Of a DNA stretch of 64,000 nt, positions 13,818 through 24,672 are shown in pieces. The translations under genes and the position numbers were made by a program. The first letter of the stretch is position 1. Each line of letters begins with the position of its first letter. The stretch comes from Umbilicaria muhlenbergii (taxonomy: Eukaryota > Ascomycota > Lecanoromycetes > Umbilicariales > Umbilicariaceae), in NCBI GenBank assembly GCA_000611775.1, contig KK106983.1, positions 2,228,808 through 2,292,807 on the forward strand, given 5' to 3'. Under the pieces are notes generated by a model, which did not search any database, was not told where the DNA came from, and was given only the letters and a program-made list of their open reading frames with translations.

Positions 13818-15647
13818 ATGCCAAGTGGTACAAGTCCTTCTACAATCACTCAACCCCGAAAGGTACCTCTGTCGACTTCTCCACCAACATTTCACCCCGG
13901 ATCCGCGTCACTGGGTACCTCGTCACAGCCCACCATGACCACTCAGGCCTACATGCCGTCAAGCGGGCAAAGTCAACTACCTTTCGGCATCCCGTCTTCC
14001 CAAGCGATGTCACCCATGAGCCAGGGTAACCCGTTCGAAGGCGGCATGGGAATGCCTAATTTCGCGATAGGATCTGAGAGAAGAACTGGTCGCGCAGATT
14101 CCAATACTGTATCAGCCATTCTAATGCGCAAGCTTCCACGAAATACTAGCAACGAGGCCTTGCGCAGCATGCTATTGTTCGCTAAGGATTTCGTCGGCGC
14201 AGAATTCGTTCCTCCCGATTCGGCGGAAGACAAAGGGTACCTCTCGGCAATAGCACGCTTTCGATCCCCGACAGCAGCGCAGGAGGCCAGGGCCATGTTA
14301 GATGGAAAGCCGAACACCGCGAACGAGGCGCGAATGATTGTCGAGGTATTACACCTTTCACCCGGCCAGGGTCTGGGCACAAGGAGAAATACATTCGATG
14401 CTTCGAACCGCGGTACGCCAAACTCAAATTCTCCACCAAACCCATCGTCAGCGCAGGCAGCACGACAATCTTCACGCTATAACGGTACCTTTCAGACGAT
14501 GGAACAAGTGTCCGGCACTGGTGGCGCGACCACGCACAACAGTGGTAGCGCTATGAGTAATGGTGATTTGCAGGCGTCGGATGCCTTCCAGAACTTTTTC
14601 TCACCGCAATCGCCCATCGGGCAACCGCTGGAACGCCAGCGTGTTTCTGGTAAATCAGTCATCGGCGAAGACGGCGTTGACGAAGAAACGGGAGAGCTCC
14701 TCAAAGATCCACTCGCCTATGCCAAAAACGACATGTCGAGCTCGATGGCTCCCTTGTCGCGCCGCTCAACGAATCCTCAAGTGCCAGTATCTCGATTTGC
14801 AGGTCTGTCGCTAAACATGAGCAGCCCTCCTCCCCCTATGCAGGGCTTTCCGTTATCAAGGTCCACTGCACCCATGCAAAGTCCAACCTCTGCCATGTCA
14901 CCGACAGGCATGAGCAATCTAGGCCCAAATGCCACTTACCAGATAGCTAATCAGCACTATCAGCGGCACAATTATCCCCCGGTCAACCCGGCAGATCAAA
15001 ACCCGCCTTGTAACACGTTGTACGTCGGAAACCTACCGATCGATACATCCGAGGACGAGCTCAAGGCCATGTTTTCCAAACAAAGGGGCTACAAGCGGTT
15101 GTGCTTCAGGACAAAGCAGAACGGTCCGATGTGTTTTGTGGAATTTGAGGATGTTTCTTTCGCTACCAAAGCGTTGAACGAACTATACGGGCATCCACTC
15201 CACAACAGCGTGAAGGGTGGGATCCGCCTGAGCTTTTCGAAAAACCCTCTAGGCGTGCGCACTGGCCAACCCGGAGGCATGGGCCCTCCCACGCCCATGA
15301 CTCCTCAAGGGCCAATACCTGGCCACAATGGAAATGTAAATATGCAATCTTTCTCCACAGCCAACGGACCGCCACCTGGCCTCGCGGCTCCGCCCGGACT
15401 CAGCAGTAGTGCGGGAACGAGTGGTAGCTCTCTCAGTAGCATGGGAAGCCCAGTGAACGGCAATTCGATGAACGCCAATGCGATGAGCGGCGCATTCGGT
15501 GGGAGTAGTCTTGCTATGTCTAGCTTCGGAATGACGGGAATGACAGGAATGAGAAATCCGCTAATGGCGGCGAACGTCGGTACCACAGCAGCTGGCGGAC
15601 CATGGAACGGTGCAGGAGGATTCCAAGATCATATGCTGGGCCGCTGA
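13818..15647 (+). CDS. WHI3: Whi3-like RNA-binding protein (RRM)
   Basis: Single-exon gene of 609 residues. A canonical RRM lies at about 396-472: RNP2 is TLYVGNLPID and the RNP1 region reads MCFVEFED, with the Whi3-typical KRLCFRTKQNGP between them. A second, degenerate RRM-like segment sits at about 100-178 (SAILMRKLPRN to ARMIVEVL). The rest is Ser/Pro/Gln/Met-rich and probably disordered, which suits a protein that forms mRNP condensates. In yeast and Ashbya, Whi3 binds G1 cyclin and other mRNAs and sets cell size, division timing or polarity; a similar cytoplasmic role is inferred here. The start is supported by an in-frame stop four codons upstream. The Gly/Met/Ser-rich C-terminal tail (from about 475) is normal for filamentous-fungal members. 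Confidence 0.93.
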   Translation: MPSGTSPSTITQPRKVPLSTSPPTFHPGSASLGTSSQPTMTTQAYMPSSGQSQLPFGIPSSQAMSPMSQGNPFEGGMGMPNFAIGSERRTGRADSNTVSAILMRKLPRNTSNEALRSMLLFAKDFVGAEFVPPDSAEDKGYLSAIARFRSPTAAQEARAMLDGKPNTANEARMIVEVLHLSPGQGLGTRRNTFDASNRGTPNSNSPPNPSSAQAARQSSRYNGTFQTMEQVSGTGGATTHNSGSAMSNGDLQASDAFQNFFSPQSPIGQPLERQRVSGKSVIGEDGVDEETGELLKDPLAYAKNDMSSSMAPLSRRSTNPQVPVSRFAGLSLNMSSPPPPMQGFPLSRSTAPMQSPTSAMSPTGMSNLGPNATYQIANQHYQRHNYPPVNPADQNPPCNTLYVGNLPIDTSEDELKAMFSKQRGYKRLCFRTKQNGPMCFVEFEDVSFATKALNELYGHPLHNSVKGGIRLSFSKNPLGVRTGQPGGMGPPTPMTPQGPIPGHNGNVNMQSFSTANGPPPGLAAPPGLSSSAGTSGSSLSSMGSPVNGNSMNANAMSGAFGGSSLAMSSFGMTGMTGMRNPLMAANVGTTAAGGPWNGAGGFQDHMLGR

Positions 15648-16667
15648 CCCAGCCAGTGCGTTCGAAAGCAATACATGTTTCATCATGTATGGCGGGGAGA
15701 GCCTGGGGCGCTCCATAATTTCAACATTTTTGCTGCGAAATCTGCTTCAACTTTCCTTTTCCTTGATCTAGACCGTCATCTGACATTTTCTTCTTCTTCT
15801 TGCACTGCATGGGCTTAGGATAGCGCATCTAGCGAACGGCCGTACTGTATCACAAGGGCGGGTGGAAATGGACTGTCTGGCCGGATCTTCATGAGGTAAT
15901 ATTGCGATGATTCCCCCTTTGCGTTACGTACACTTCCGGAGCAGAAATGGGGGCATGCACTGATAAATGGTTTTTCTCTTGATGGCTTTCTGCTTATTCT
16001 TGCTGCGGTTGATCTGATGGCAAGGGGGCGTTCGAGCGGCTTGTTCTTTGGTCTTCATCTGTCTTTACATGGCTGGGGTCTTTTTCCTGCATATCTATCA
16101 GCTCTTCTTGTCCGCATGGCTACACGAATTATGGCTTGTTCACGGTGGGGGAGGGGGGGTGCTTTGCAAGGTGTCTCGGCCGTGTTCGTTCCTTTTAGCT
16201 TGTCGACCATTCTTTCGCGAACATAGATATCCAAAACCCGGAATTCTTACTGTCTTTTAGATTGTTAGCAAGAGATTTATGAGCAATCACATTAATAGTT
16301 TGTCTGCTTTGTGTTTTGATATATGATCGCATGGCTCCGATCTTGCCAACTCAACGATCAGCTTGACACATCCCTTGTTTTTAGTACCAGGTGTTTGTTC
16401 CCTGCCAACTTGGGCGGATGACCTATCCCCTACATAGTACTCATATCCCATTCAATTTTCCATAGCTCCGTTCTGCACCAGTTTCCTCTCTCACCAGTGC
16501 CAGCACTCGCTCCACTCCACAGCACTCGCGCCACCACTCAACCCACTCCAGCCAAGCCAAGGCTCCACATTTACATCCCCACTCCACTCCACACCCCCCA
16601 CCCCACCCCAAGCAAACCCCACCCCAAAACAACAGCAAAATGCTAATCCCATAACACGAGGTACTAC
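15648..16667. other. 3' region of the WHI3-like gene, no gene
   Basis: AT-rich flank with a short TTC repeat near 15790. It probably holds the 3' UTR of the WHI3-like gene and the 3' flank of the minus-strand tRNA-Gly. No coding or RNA feature could be supported. Confidence 0.5.
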
Positions 16668-16779
16668 TGCGTTCGCCGGGAATCGAACCCGGGGCCCGTC
16701 GACTGTGCTCTCTCCAAGAACGAGAAGAACTCTAGAGTGAAAATGGCAACGACGGATTTTACCACTAAACCACAAACGC
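16668..16779 (-). tRNA. tRNA-Gly (GCC), with 41-nt intron
   Basis: The minus strand folds as a complete tRNA. The 7-bp acceptor stem is GCGTTTG/CGAACGC with one G-T pair, and the discriminator base is A. The D arm contains GGTTTAGTGGTAAAATCC, the anticodon stem CGTCG/CGACG is perfect, and the loop TTGCCAT gives anticodon GCC. The T arm CCGGG-TTCGATT-CCCGG is perfect. The intron occupies 16703-16743, between positions 37 and 38, the canonical site for nuclear tRNA introns. Both exons are identical to those of the tRNA at 52011-52113, while the introns differ in length and sequence. Confidence 0.96.
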
Positions 16780-17961
16780 TGCACGTGACATTCGATACGG
16801 ATCTTTGTAGATATAAAGAGATGTTGGATGTGGGATGGGATGGGATAGGATGGCAATGGCAGTCAGGGCAGTCAGGCGTATGGGTCGACCAGGGGCTCCT
16901 ACCCTCCCACTCACCAACCCAACCAAACCCACCCTCGAGGAACCGTTCAACGCAATGCAGAAACACTAGACACACCATCCATGGATCCCTGTATGGTTCA
17001 CTTCGAGTATTAGATATCTCGCGGGCTGTTCTGACATCGAGAGAAAAGAGCAGAACGCCCAATTATATTGTCCGAACTATACAACAGAGTCGCGGTCTTC
17101 TCTTCTCTTCCCACCACGGTCTAGGAAGGGTGTGGTCGTAGCGATAAGATTTTCGAAGAGAGCTTAGGTTCGGCTGGCGTATAGTGGAGGCTTTGAGCGC
17201 GGTGTCTGGCGGCGTGGTCTTGGCTGTGCGGAAGGGGGTTGGAAACGTGAGAGGGGGGATGGACTGGGGGTTTCGTGCTTGGGAATTGGGGCTTTGTGCC
17301 GGGTTGTCTGAGGTGCGGTGGATGGGATAGCAATATGGGGCGGATTGGTGTGGGGGCTGGGGATTGCTTTGATAGTGCAGGGGTGTCAATGAGGGAGAAG
17401 AGGATTGGATGGGGAGTGAGCGAGAGCGAGAGCGAGAGCGAGATTGGTGTGATTGGGATTGCTGAAATGGGAGAGAGGGGGTTGGTAGGGTGGGTCTGCT
17501 TTCTTGGGTGAGACTGGTTGGGGTTGGTACCGGAGTGCGCTCCGTGGTTTGCAGGGTTCTAGGAAGGGAGATGAGACAGCGGGGGGATGAAGGAGGTGGA
17601 AAAGTACCGTAGCGGCCGTATCCTTTCCAATGCAGACGACTGAGGGAGTCATAGCAATAGGCTGGCATGGGATGCGATGGCTCACAGAACACCTCTCACC
17701 TTTCCATCGTCTCCGCTCGCTTTCGCATTCGACGCAGCAAGATAACCATAGATTGATATTGAACAGAGTAATAAAGAGCCTTATATACCTATGCCGCTGT
17801 ACATCATTCTCCACACGACTCAGAAATCCTGCCACCCGCAAGCACGCACGCACGCTATGCAACGCCCCAACAAGCAACGCCCAACCCACCAGAACACACG
17901 CGCCCCAAACGCTGATGTATGCAAATGCCCATAAATATCCCTCGACAAACTCTATCAGCCA
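16780..17961. other. Intergenic; possible spliced minus-strand ORF
   Basis: No recognised gene. On the minus strand an ATG at 17668 opens a 15-codon frame that could splice (GTACTT donor, TTCCTAG acceptor at about 17559) into a Pro/Ser/His-rich frame ending at 17121. The product is low complexity, partly because of a (GAGAGC)n run at about 17418-17441, and no motif is visible. I do not call it a gene. The region also includes the 3' flank of SSK1. Confidence 0.3.
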
Positions 17962-20247
17962 TCAAGCCCCCGCCGCAATGACCTTCCCCTCCACCCCCTC
18001 CCCCCCCACACTATTCACACTTCCCCTCTTCTCCCTCTTCCCGCCCCCCGCAACCGCTAATTTCCCATTCGCGCCCTTCGCCCCGGCGCCGGCGTTTTTG
18101 GGCGACAAATCTTTCGTGTTGCTGGCTTGGAGGGAGGAGAAATCTTTCCATTTGCGCCAGCCGTCGAAGTCGATGAGGGCTTGCATGCAGCCCCATTCCA
18201 TGACTTTGCGCTCGAGCCAGACGAAGTTGACGGGCTGGTGGTCGTGTCAGTGAATTTGTTGTGGTCTGTCAGGCTGGGTGAATGGGCAAGGGAAGAGAGG
18301 GAGTTTGGGAGGTAGGGGAAAGGAAAAGGGGTTACGTACCTTGGTCAGGAAGTCGTTGCATCCCGCCGCCAATGCCTCGTGTCTGTCACTCTGGAGACTA
18401 CTTGCCGTCAGAGCGACTATAATGACCGGGCTCTTGAACAGTTCTGTGTTCATCAAGCGATCATCTCCTTCGGGTCCGCCTTCCTCTCCTTGCGGTACCA
18501 ATGCCGGCGCATTAGCCGCATGACTCGAGAAGACGCCAATATTGTTCAGCCGCTCCAATCTCCTAATCTCTTTTGTCGCTTCCAACCCATTCATGACCGG
18601 TAACTGGATATCCATCAACACCAAATGAAATCCGCCCTGGCGCCATTTCGTCACCGCTTCGCGACCGTTCATGGCGGTGTGCCAGCGCACTTTGAGGCGC
18701 TTCATGAACGCTTCGAGGAGTTTGAGGTTGATAATGTTGTCCTCGACGATGAGGACGTTGATGGGAGGAACGGCACCTTCGAGAAGACCGGCTGGGAGTT
18801 GGAGTTGAGCTTTCGTCTTTTTGTTCGGTTTGAGACGGGGAGAGGAAGGGCGGGGCGGAGGAGGAGTTTTCTCGCGGGCGCCGTCCGACGGCATAGGGGG
18901 AGTTGGTAGTGGTGGTGGGACTGGTGCGCCGTTGACATGGCTTTTTATACTTTCTGCTTGTGTTAGTCAAGGCTCTATACGACGAAGGCGCAATTTGTTA
19001 CCAAGGGTCTGAGGATGTGGAGTTGAGCCCATGATGGTTGGAGATGAGGTCTGCGTTCGCCCGTACTTTGGACGATGTGAGGACATGCGCGTGCCTCGGC
19101 TTCCTGGTGAAGGCAAAGGCGGGAGTTGCCCAGTACTTAGAACGGAGATTGAGTGCTGTAGGGACGGATGGTGTGGACCTGCGCCGCCCGCTGCCATAAG
19201 CCCAGACGGGAGGTGAGGAGAGGCCGTGGCCTGCGGCGGCATGGGCGGAAAGTAGTCCGTGCCTCCTTCGAGTGGTCGCAAATCCTCAGCCATGTAGTAG
19301 TTCATAGGAACTCTCGGGGAGTGCCTCGGAGTGCGCCGTTGTGGTACATCGATAATGAGCGCCTCGTCCACCGTCTGACCCCCGGGGTAGTATGTATCCA
19401 GCGTCCTTGTGATAGGCTCTTCGGGGCCTAACGTGCGTTCACCTTGCGAGTTTCGTCTGGTATGGTCCCGAGGTACTATTCGTAACGTAACGTCTGGAGA
19501 GTCGAAGCTCCGACCCAGTGAGTTGGCGTACTTTTTCAATATCATGTCCCTGACATCGTCCACCAGATCCTCCTCGTTGATGGATACCAGTGTCGCGGAG
19601 GCCCCAGGTCTCTTCACCCATATCTTTCGGTGTAGCATGTTTGCGCTGAGAGTTGTCGGTCCAAAGTAGTCGGAACTCCCACCCTGCGACTGTGGCCGGG
19701 GCTTTTCGGATTCTAACAAGGTCCTGATAAACCTGGTCTGATCGCTGTGTGCAAGTGATTGCTGCCTCACAAGTCCTGCGGGTCGTTGAGCAGTATCCCC
19801 AATGGTCTCTTCTCTGATCACCTCTCCCGAGATTTGTGTCTCTCCCGGGGATCCTGCAACTCCTCGTACGAGCCCGCTAGGACGGCGTGACGCCTCTGGT
19901 GTCGGTTCCTCCAAGGTAACCTTTGGGATTGAACTCTCTGGAGGTGTAGGTTGCGTTGTAGTAAGAGTCGTCTCGAGTGTAGATTGCAGATCATCCAATT
20001 GGCTTTCGGTTGTTGACGTGGTAGGAAGGTGTGCACTCGGTGGTAAAGAAGGTCCTTGTTCGTCCTCCTCGTAGACAGGGCCTCCGACCGATGGGCGTCT
20101 ATTCCTCGGTGCTACCAATGAGGGCTTGCTCCGGCTGCGCTTGTCTCCAGCACTGCTGGTGCTGGAGGGAGTGGAAGACTTGGCAGAGGAATTGGTGGAT
20201 GAGCGTCGAAAAAGCGGCAAGATTCGTGTTTTGATGTGATCGCCCAT
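17962..20247 (-). CDS. SSK1: Response regulator Ssk1 (HOG pathway)
   Basis: Three exons: 19002-20247, 18340-18953 and 17962-18234, giving 710 residues. Introns are 48 nt (CTAAC branch) and 105 nt, and phases agree. A receiver domain lies at about 485-650. It has the acidic pair in VLIVEDN, the phospho-acceptor Asp in LVLMDIQLP, the conserved Thr in VALTAS, and the Lys in FLTKPV, which is rebuilt across intron 2. The following NFVWLERKVMEWGC block is the Ssk1 hallmark. A conserved N-terminal domain (HRKIWVKRPGASATLV to RIVPRDH) precedes it, with Ser/Pro-rich linkers. In the fungal two-component phosphorelay, Ypd1 phosphorylates Ssk1; the unphosphorylated form activates the Ssk2-type MAPKKK under osmotic or oxidative stress. 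The ATG of MGDHIKTR was chosen because the frame upstream to 20391 has no ATG. Confidence 0.95.
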
Positions 20248-20920
20248 CGTCCTTCCCTTCCGAGGCCTGCTAGCCGCAGCTGCTGCTGCTTGGTCTTGCT
20301 CGAGGATGCCAGAGCGTTGCCGTGACTCTCCAATCTCAACCTTGACCACGGGAGAAAGGTTGAGATGAGGTTCGATTTTCAAGGGTAGCAAAGCACTCTA
20401 TTTGCTTGTGTGGATTGTCCCCTGTCAGGGTGCGTTGCCAAAGATGCGCTTGCAAACACGTAACTGATGCTGGCTCCTAACAGAAAAAACGGGTGAAAAG
20501 AACGGTGGATCCTGGCACTGTCGAAACCAGGTGAGGCGTTCACATGCTGCATTTCAATCTACGGCAAAACGTAAAATTACAAGTATGGCGTGGCAACTTG
20601 GGCGGGAGGCTTGCATGGCCAGTTTTTCTTGATTCCGTGATGCCTGCCGTAGCTACACGCGAGATTGGCCGGCGCTGCTGGGACGAGTCCAAGGGTCCAA
20701 CCATCTTCACCGTCTTTACCCACTGCAGCAATGCTTGGTCCCGGAGACATCTCCAACCTCAGGTGAATTAAGAAATACATATGAGCTTCTGCTTTTGCTC
20801 TCGCGCAGGTCATCGTCCGGAATCCGATCATCCCACTACTGCAAGGCCCAAATCATGCATGTACGAGTTGCATGCTTAGCCAACCATACATCTGCAAAAA
20901 GAATTGATCCCAACCCGATT
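20248..20920 (-). promoter_or_regulatory. Upstream region of SSK1
   Basis: No gene is visible. It contains the promoter and leader of SSK1 and the 3' flank of the spermidine-synthase-like gene, both on the minus strand. The coding frame of SSK1 stays open upstream to 20391 without an ATG, which is probably leader sequence. Confidence 0.45.
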
Positions 20921-22822
20921 TCACCAGTTTTCCCAAGCAACATCGGGCAATACACTTCTCATTATTCTCCAGTGTCCAATCGCGCTTTCTTTCTGGTCCG
21001 CTTCCAGTCTCTGCATGCGCCCAGCCTTGAGTACGTGAAGCTCCCCATCCCCTGGCCTGCCTTCGAAATAGCTGGCTTGGATTTCGTGCTTGGGTAACAA
21101 GTGATATCGTCTGGCCTGGCTGCCCAGGCAGTCGGTCTCCACTGGGTCTCGGAAGCCAAATGTGTCATTTGTTTTCCTGCAGAACATGACCATATTCGTG
21201 AAATCAGGTGCCACTTTCTCGGATTCTGAGGATGAGGATTGAATGATTGAGGCATCTTCTCGGAAGAATCGGCATGTTGAAAACACTGAGCGTACAGTAT
21301 GGACAACCAGGCTCGCCGAAGGTAGGGATAAATCGCCAGCATAGTTCTAAGCCTTTGTCAGCTTCCGCTCCATCTATGCAAACCCGCGGTTACACATACG
21401 ATAGCCACCACACCATCTGTCTTCAGCAGATCTCTTAAACCTGCGAGAAATCCTTCAGTGAATAGTGAGACTGGCTCAGCACCGCCGGTGAAGACATCAT
21501 GGATGATGTAGTCGTAGCTGTAGTGCTCAGGGCCTGCAACTAGGGCTTTCCCCACGAAGTACATGGCATCATCGATGACTGATGTATGATTCAACGGCAG
21601 TTGGAAGTATTTGGTGGCGAATTCATGAACCACGGGATCAATCTCGACGATGGTGGTGTCTATTCCATGAGCAATCAATGCTGATGGCGTAGTCCCAATT
21701 CCCAGGCCGCTGTGATCGCCATGTCAGTACTTGGACAATAGCAAAAACCAGTAAGAATCCATACATTACCAAGGCATTCTTCTCGTTGTCCGGCACAGTG
21801 CGGCTCTCTTTCGAGGATGCAGTTTCAACAAGTCTAACAGCTTCGAGCATAGTAAAGACCGAATAGATTGGCTCTGTGAGCCTCGAGGATGGTGTGGTTG
21901 GCTGCTGCAACCATTCTCCACCCAACAAGCTATGATCACAGCGCATGACACGGAAGCCTTCCTTTGTATTATCCAGAACTGAGATATAGCCCGTCAACGA
22001 CTCTTTTCTTGCCAGCAGCGCATAGTTCTGCTCATGCAGTATCGCGTTGAGCACGCCCGTCGTCTGATCAAGCGGAGCATGGGGATTTAGAGAGGCAGAA
22101 TGTAGCATAGGCAAAATTGCGAAAAGCAAAACCTTGGAGGGTAGGAGAACCGCGTAGAAGGCCGCAATCCCTGACTGTAATCCCCAGCGCGTGAAGAGCA
22201 GACTCGAACCCATTTTATATCGTATCAAATAGGTAGATGCTCTCTGAGCGATACTGAACACTGCGTAGGAGGCAATCCCTGGCCCTGTATTCTGGATCCT
22301 TTGATCGAATTGGCTGAGATCTATGGAGTCCATAAGCACTGCTGCGCTATAAACGGACAAGACCACGAGTGGGAAATAGGTGAAGAGCTCAGTGACTAGA
22401 GGACCATATGTAGGGCCGAGCCATCCACTCTGCTGGAAGAGGAAGAATTGGATTGTGGGTATACAGAAAGCGAGCAAGGGCAAGTAATGGGGGGTGTTCT
22501 TTGGTAGGTATTTATGTATCACAGTCTGCTTGGCCGCCCATGCTAGCAGAACAGCGGCCATGATCAGATATCGATGATAAAGCGATGGGGGAATGGAGCC
22601 GTAGACAGGGGACAATGTCATTTGTGATACGGGCGAAGAGACTGCAGCGAGGAACAACAGCTCGGCTGCTTTGATGGCGTGTGGAATGACATTTGCCGTG
22701 TTGATACTGGTGGCCTGGATGTCCGCCGGGCTCAGACCGACTGGCTCGGGTTTTGTGGCATCCAGACTTGGACTCGGACTAGATCGTGCTCTTGCATCGA
22801 CTTTTGCTTTTGATGGAGCCAT
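20921..22822 (-). CDS. Membrane-anchored spermidine/spermine synthase-like protein
   Basis: Exons 21765-22822, 21400-21709 and 20921-21346 give 597 residues; introns are 55 and 53 nt. The N-terminal half (about 50-300) holds several hydrophobic segments, predicting a polytopic membrane region. The C-terminal half is a Rossmann methyltransferase-like domain of the polyamine-synthase superfamily. The glycine-rich loop VIGLGIGTTPSA is rebuilt across intron 1, VEIDPVV is the acidic strand-2 motif, YIIHDVFTGGA follows, and VVAINYAGDL is rebuilt across intron 2. Fungal proteins with this TM-plus-synthase layout are annotated as spermine/spermidine synthase family; their substrate is not established, and classical spermidine synthases are soluble, so polyamine synthesis is only a guess. 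The ATG of MAPSKAK is the first in frame. Confidence 0.88.
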
Positions 22823-23197
22823 TCTGGAGAGACAAAGCACTAAAAGAAACTACTCAGACGCAGAGCAGTGCAACGATCACGGATTTGATATTGCGCGGAA
22901 AGGCGCATCAGAGAAATCTAAACAGAAAGCAACTTGGAAGGCAGCCAATACACTGAGGCTAATTGTGTCCGGCAGAGCAGACGAGAAAGATGATCACACC
23001 TAAAGAATGGTCTGAACCATCGTTGCTCTAGAGGGGCGGATGGTTTGCCTATCTCACGCTGTGATCGAATTGGATGCACGTGCGCAGGCAGGGCTGATTA
23101 GTGGCGGGACCTTATTTGTCGGGTGGACCTCTTCAGCCTTATTTTCCTCTGCCATCAACGTCATCAATCTTGAACAACCACTTTCCATTACCCAGAA
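22823..23197. promoter_or_regulatory. Divergent promoter, synthase-like / CCDC97-like
   Basis: 375 bp between two start codons pointing away from each other. It probably carries both promoters. I saw no diagnostic operator sequence. Confidence 0.5.
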
Positions 23198-23918
23198 ATG
23201 AGTGATTCGTCGGCGTCGTCGGAGACGCTCCAAGGCGACGAAACAAAGTGCGAGCGGTCCAAATCTCCGTATACCATGGCCGCGCCACGCTCCAGATCGC
23301 CTGAGGCTTTGGCACGCATTCGCGTCAAGAACCGACGAAAGCGATATCTAGACACACACCCAGACTATTTCTCATCGAACCTCGAGCTTGCAGGTCTGCG
23401 AATCTGTACCATCAGCCAGCTCAATCGGTTCTCTCAACTGATTTGCTGAAGATCCTCTGGCCTATGACCGACTTGTGAGGCGGTTCCAAACAACAGCGGA
23501 ACGTGAAGAAGAGGGACGCCGAAAAGGCTACTCTGGAGTCCTCGAAGCGGATCTGTGGAGATCAGAAGCGAAGATTGATGCACTTGCACACCCCGAGAAC
23601 ACGAGTACAATGACGTATAAACGTGGCGCGGACGGGGAAATCTTGGCTGAGGAGAAGGACGAAATACCAGCGAACAAGGAAGAAGGCAGGCAGCGATGGC
23701 GGAAAGCGATGGAATTGAGGTTTCTTAGAGGCCAAGATGGTGATTTCGACTATACTTCTGTTGATGAGAGCGAAGAATACGATGATCGAGGCGCAGAGGA
23801 AAGGGAAGAGGAGGAAAAGTGGTTTGCCGAGGAGGAGCCTGAGTGGATGGTGGGAGAAGATAACGATCACCCTGTTGCTACTCACTTGAAGGGGGAGACT
23901 GGGGTGCAGGATTATTGA
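23198..23918 (+). CDS. CCDC97-like protein (DUF2052)
   Basis: Two exons, 23198-23393 and 23452-23918, separated by a 58-nt intron in phase 1; 220 residues. The splice restores NLELADPLAYDRLVRRF, followed by QTTAEREEEGRRKGYSG and VLEADLWRSEAKIDAL. The acidic C-terminal part holds the DUF2052 signature: RGQDGDFDYTSVDESEEYDD, then a Glu-rich coiled stretch. Human CCDC97 associates with the SF3B splicing complex; a nuclear, splicing-linked role is inferred by family only. An early basic Ser/Arg segment (RSRSPEALARIRVKNRRKRY) may be a nuclear localisation signal. It is transcribed divergently from the synthase-like gene. Confidence 0.87.
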
Positions 23919-24672
23919 GTAGGAGAGCATAAGGTTAGTCGGCTTGGGGCACATAGGGCTCCCTTTCGGAATTTTTAAGAGCACAGTGAGCTTCGTTTGA
24001 ACCGGGCTACAATATCGTTGCTCGAAAGTTTTCCCGATACAAGGGGAATCTGTGGGTGTACTGGTTTGGATTTTGATCACGAGCTTTGCACAGCGCTTTG
24101 TTGCTGTTATATGGCTGGATGCGCTCACGGCGAACTGTCAATTTGGTCTCCTTTGTTAGCCAATTGGAAAATGGATTCATTCCGTGTGCAAGGAACCACT
24201 TCCTTATCTGCTGCATCTGCTTCTTAGTGACTCGGGGCTTCGGGTGGGCTTCATGAACGTCTTCGAGGCAGACCATGGGTAGTACTGTTTGTCCTATGGA
24301 ATATATAGTGGACTTGAACTATCTTAGTGAAGCTGTTGGCGCCGACGATTGAGGTCTTGAGGGGCTGATGGATACGTTGCTTGCCTGTCTCCATATAGCA
24401 GACGATTCAGTAGCGCCAATGTCCCCGCATGCTTCAACCCCCGATATGAAGATGTTGTAGATATAGGTACTGCTGCCGGCTTAATAGTGGGATTTCGAGT
24501 TAGAATTTTGAATATTCTATAAGTAGTTAGAGCGATCACTCGAATACGCTCTGTAGGGACATTATTGGACCGAGCCGCGTGCTATCCCCCAATCTTTCTA
24601 TCTTACTGACCGTAAGCCAAGAGGCTTCCATGATCCAAGTCTGCTATTAGGCCCTCTCAAGCCACAATCCCC
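23919..24672. other. Intergenic with a weak antisense ORF
   Basis: No firm gene. An 89-codon minus-strand ORF with an ATG lies at 24007-24276 and is listed separately. The rest holds the 3' flank of the CCDC97-like gene and the upstream region of the 5-phosphatase gene. Confidence 0.4.
24007..24276 (-). CDS. Small ORF, faintly homeodomain-like (doubtful)
   Basis: An uninterrupted ATG-to-stop frame of 89 residues, basic and without low complexity. The segment VTKKQMQQIRKWFLAHGMNP followed by WLTKETKLTV recalls helices 1-2 of a TALE-type homeodomain. However, the expected WF-N-R recognition helix is absent; the sequence continues as QPYNSNKA. It is either a decayed homeobox gene end or a chance frame in an intergenic stretch. 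No splice partner was found. Confidence 0.2.
   Translation of the reverse strand: MVCLEDVHEAHPKPRVTKKQMQQIRKWFLAHGMNPFSNWLTKETKLTVRRERIQPYNSNKALCKARDQNPNQYTHRFPLYRENFRATIL

Noticed and set aside
17121-17668. Possible two-exon Pro/Ser/His-rich gene on the minus strand
   Set aside because: Splice signals are acceptable but the product is low complexity with a repeat-derived run and no motif.
20248-20391. Longer N-terminus for SSK1
   Set aside because: The frame is open but holds no ATG before MGDHIKTR.
22822-22840. Longer N-terminus for the synthase-like protein
   Set aside because: The extension would begin with GTG; the first ATG is at 22822.
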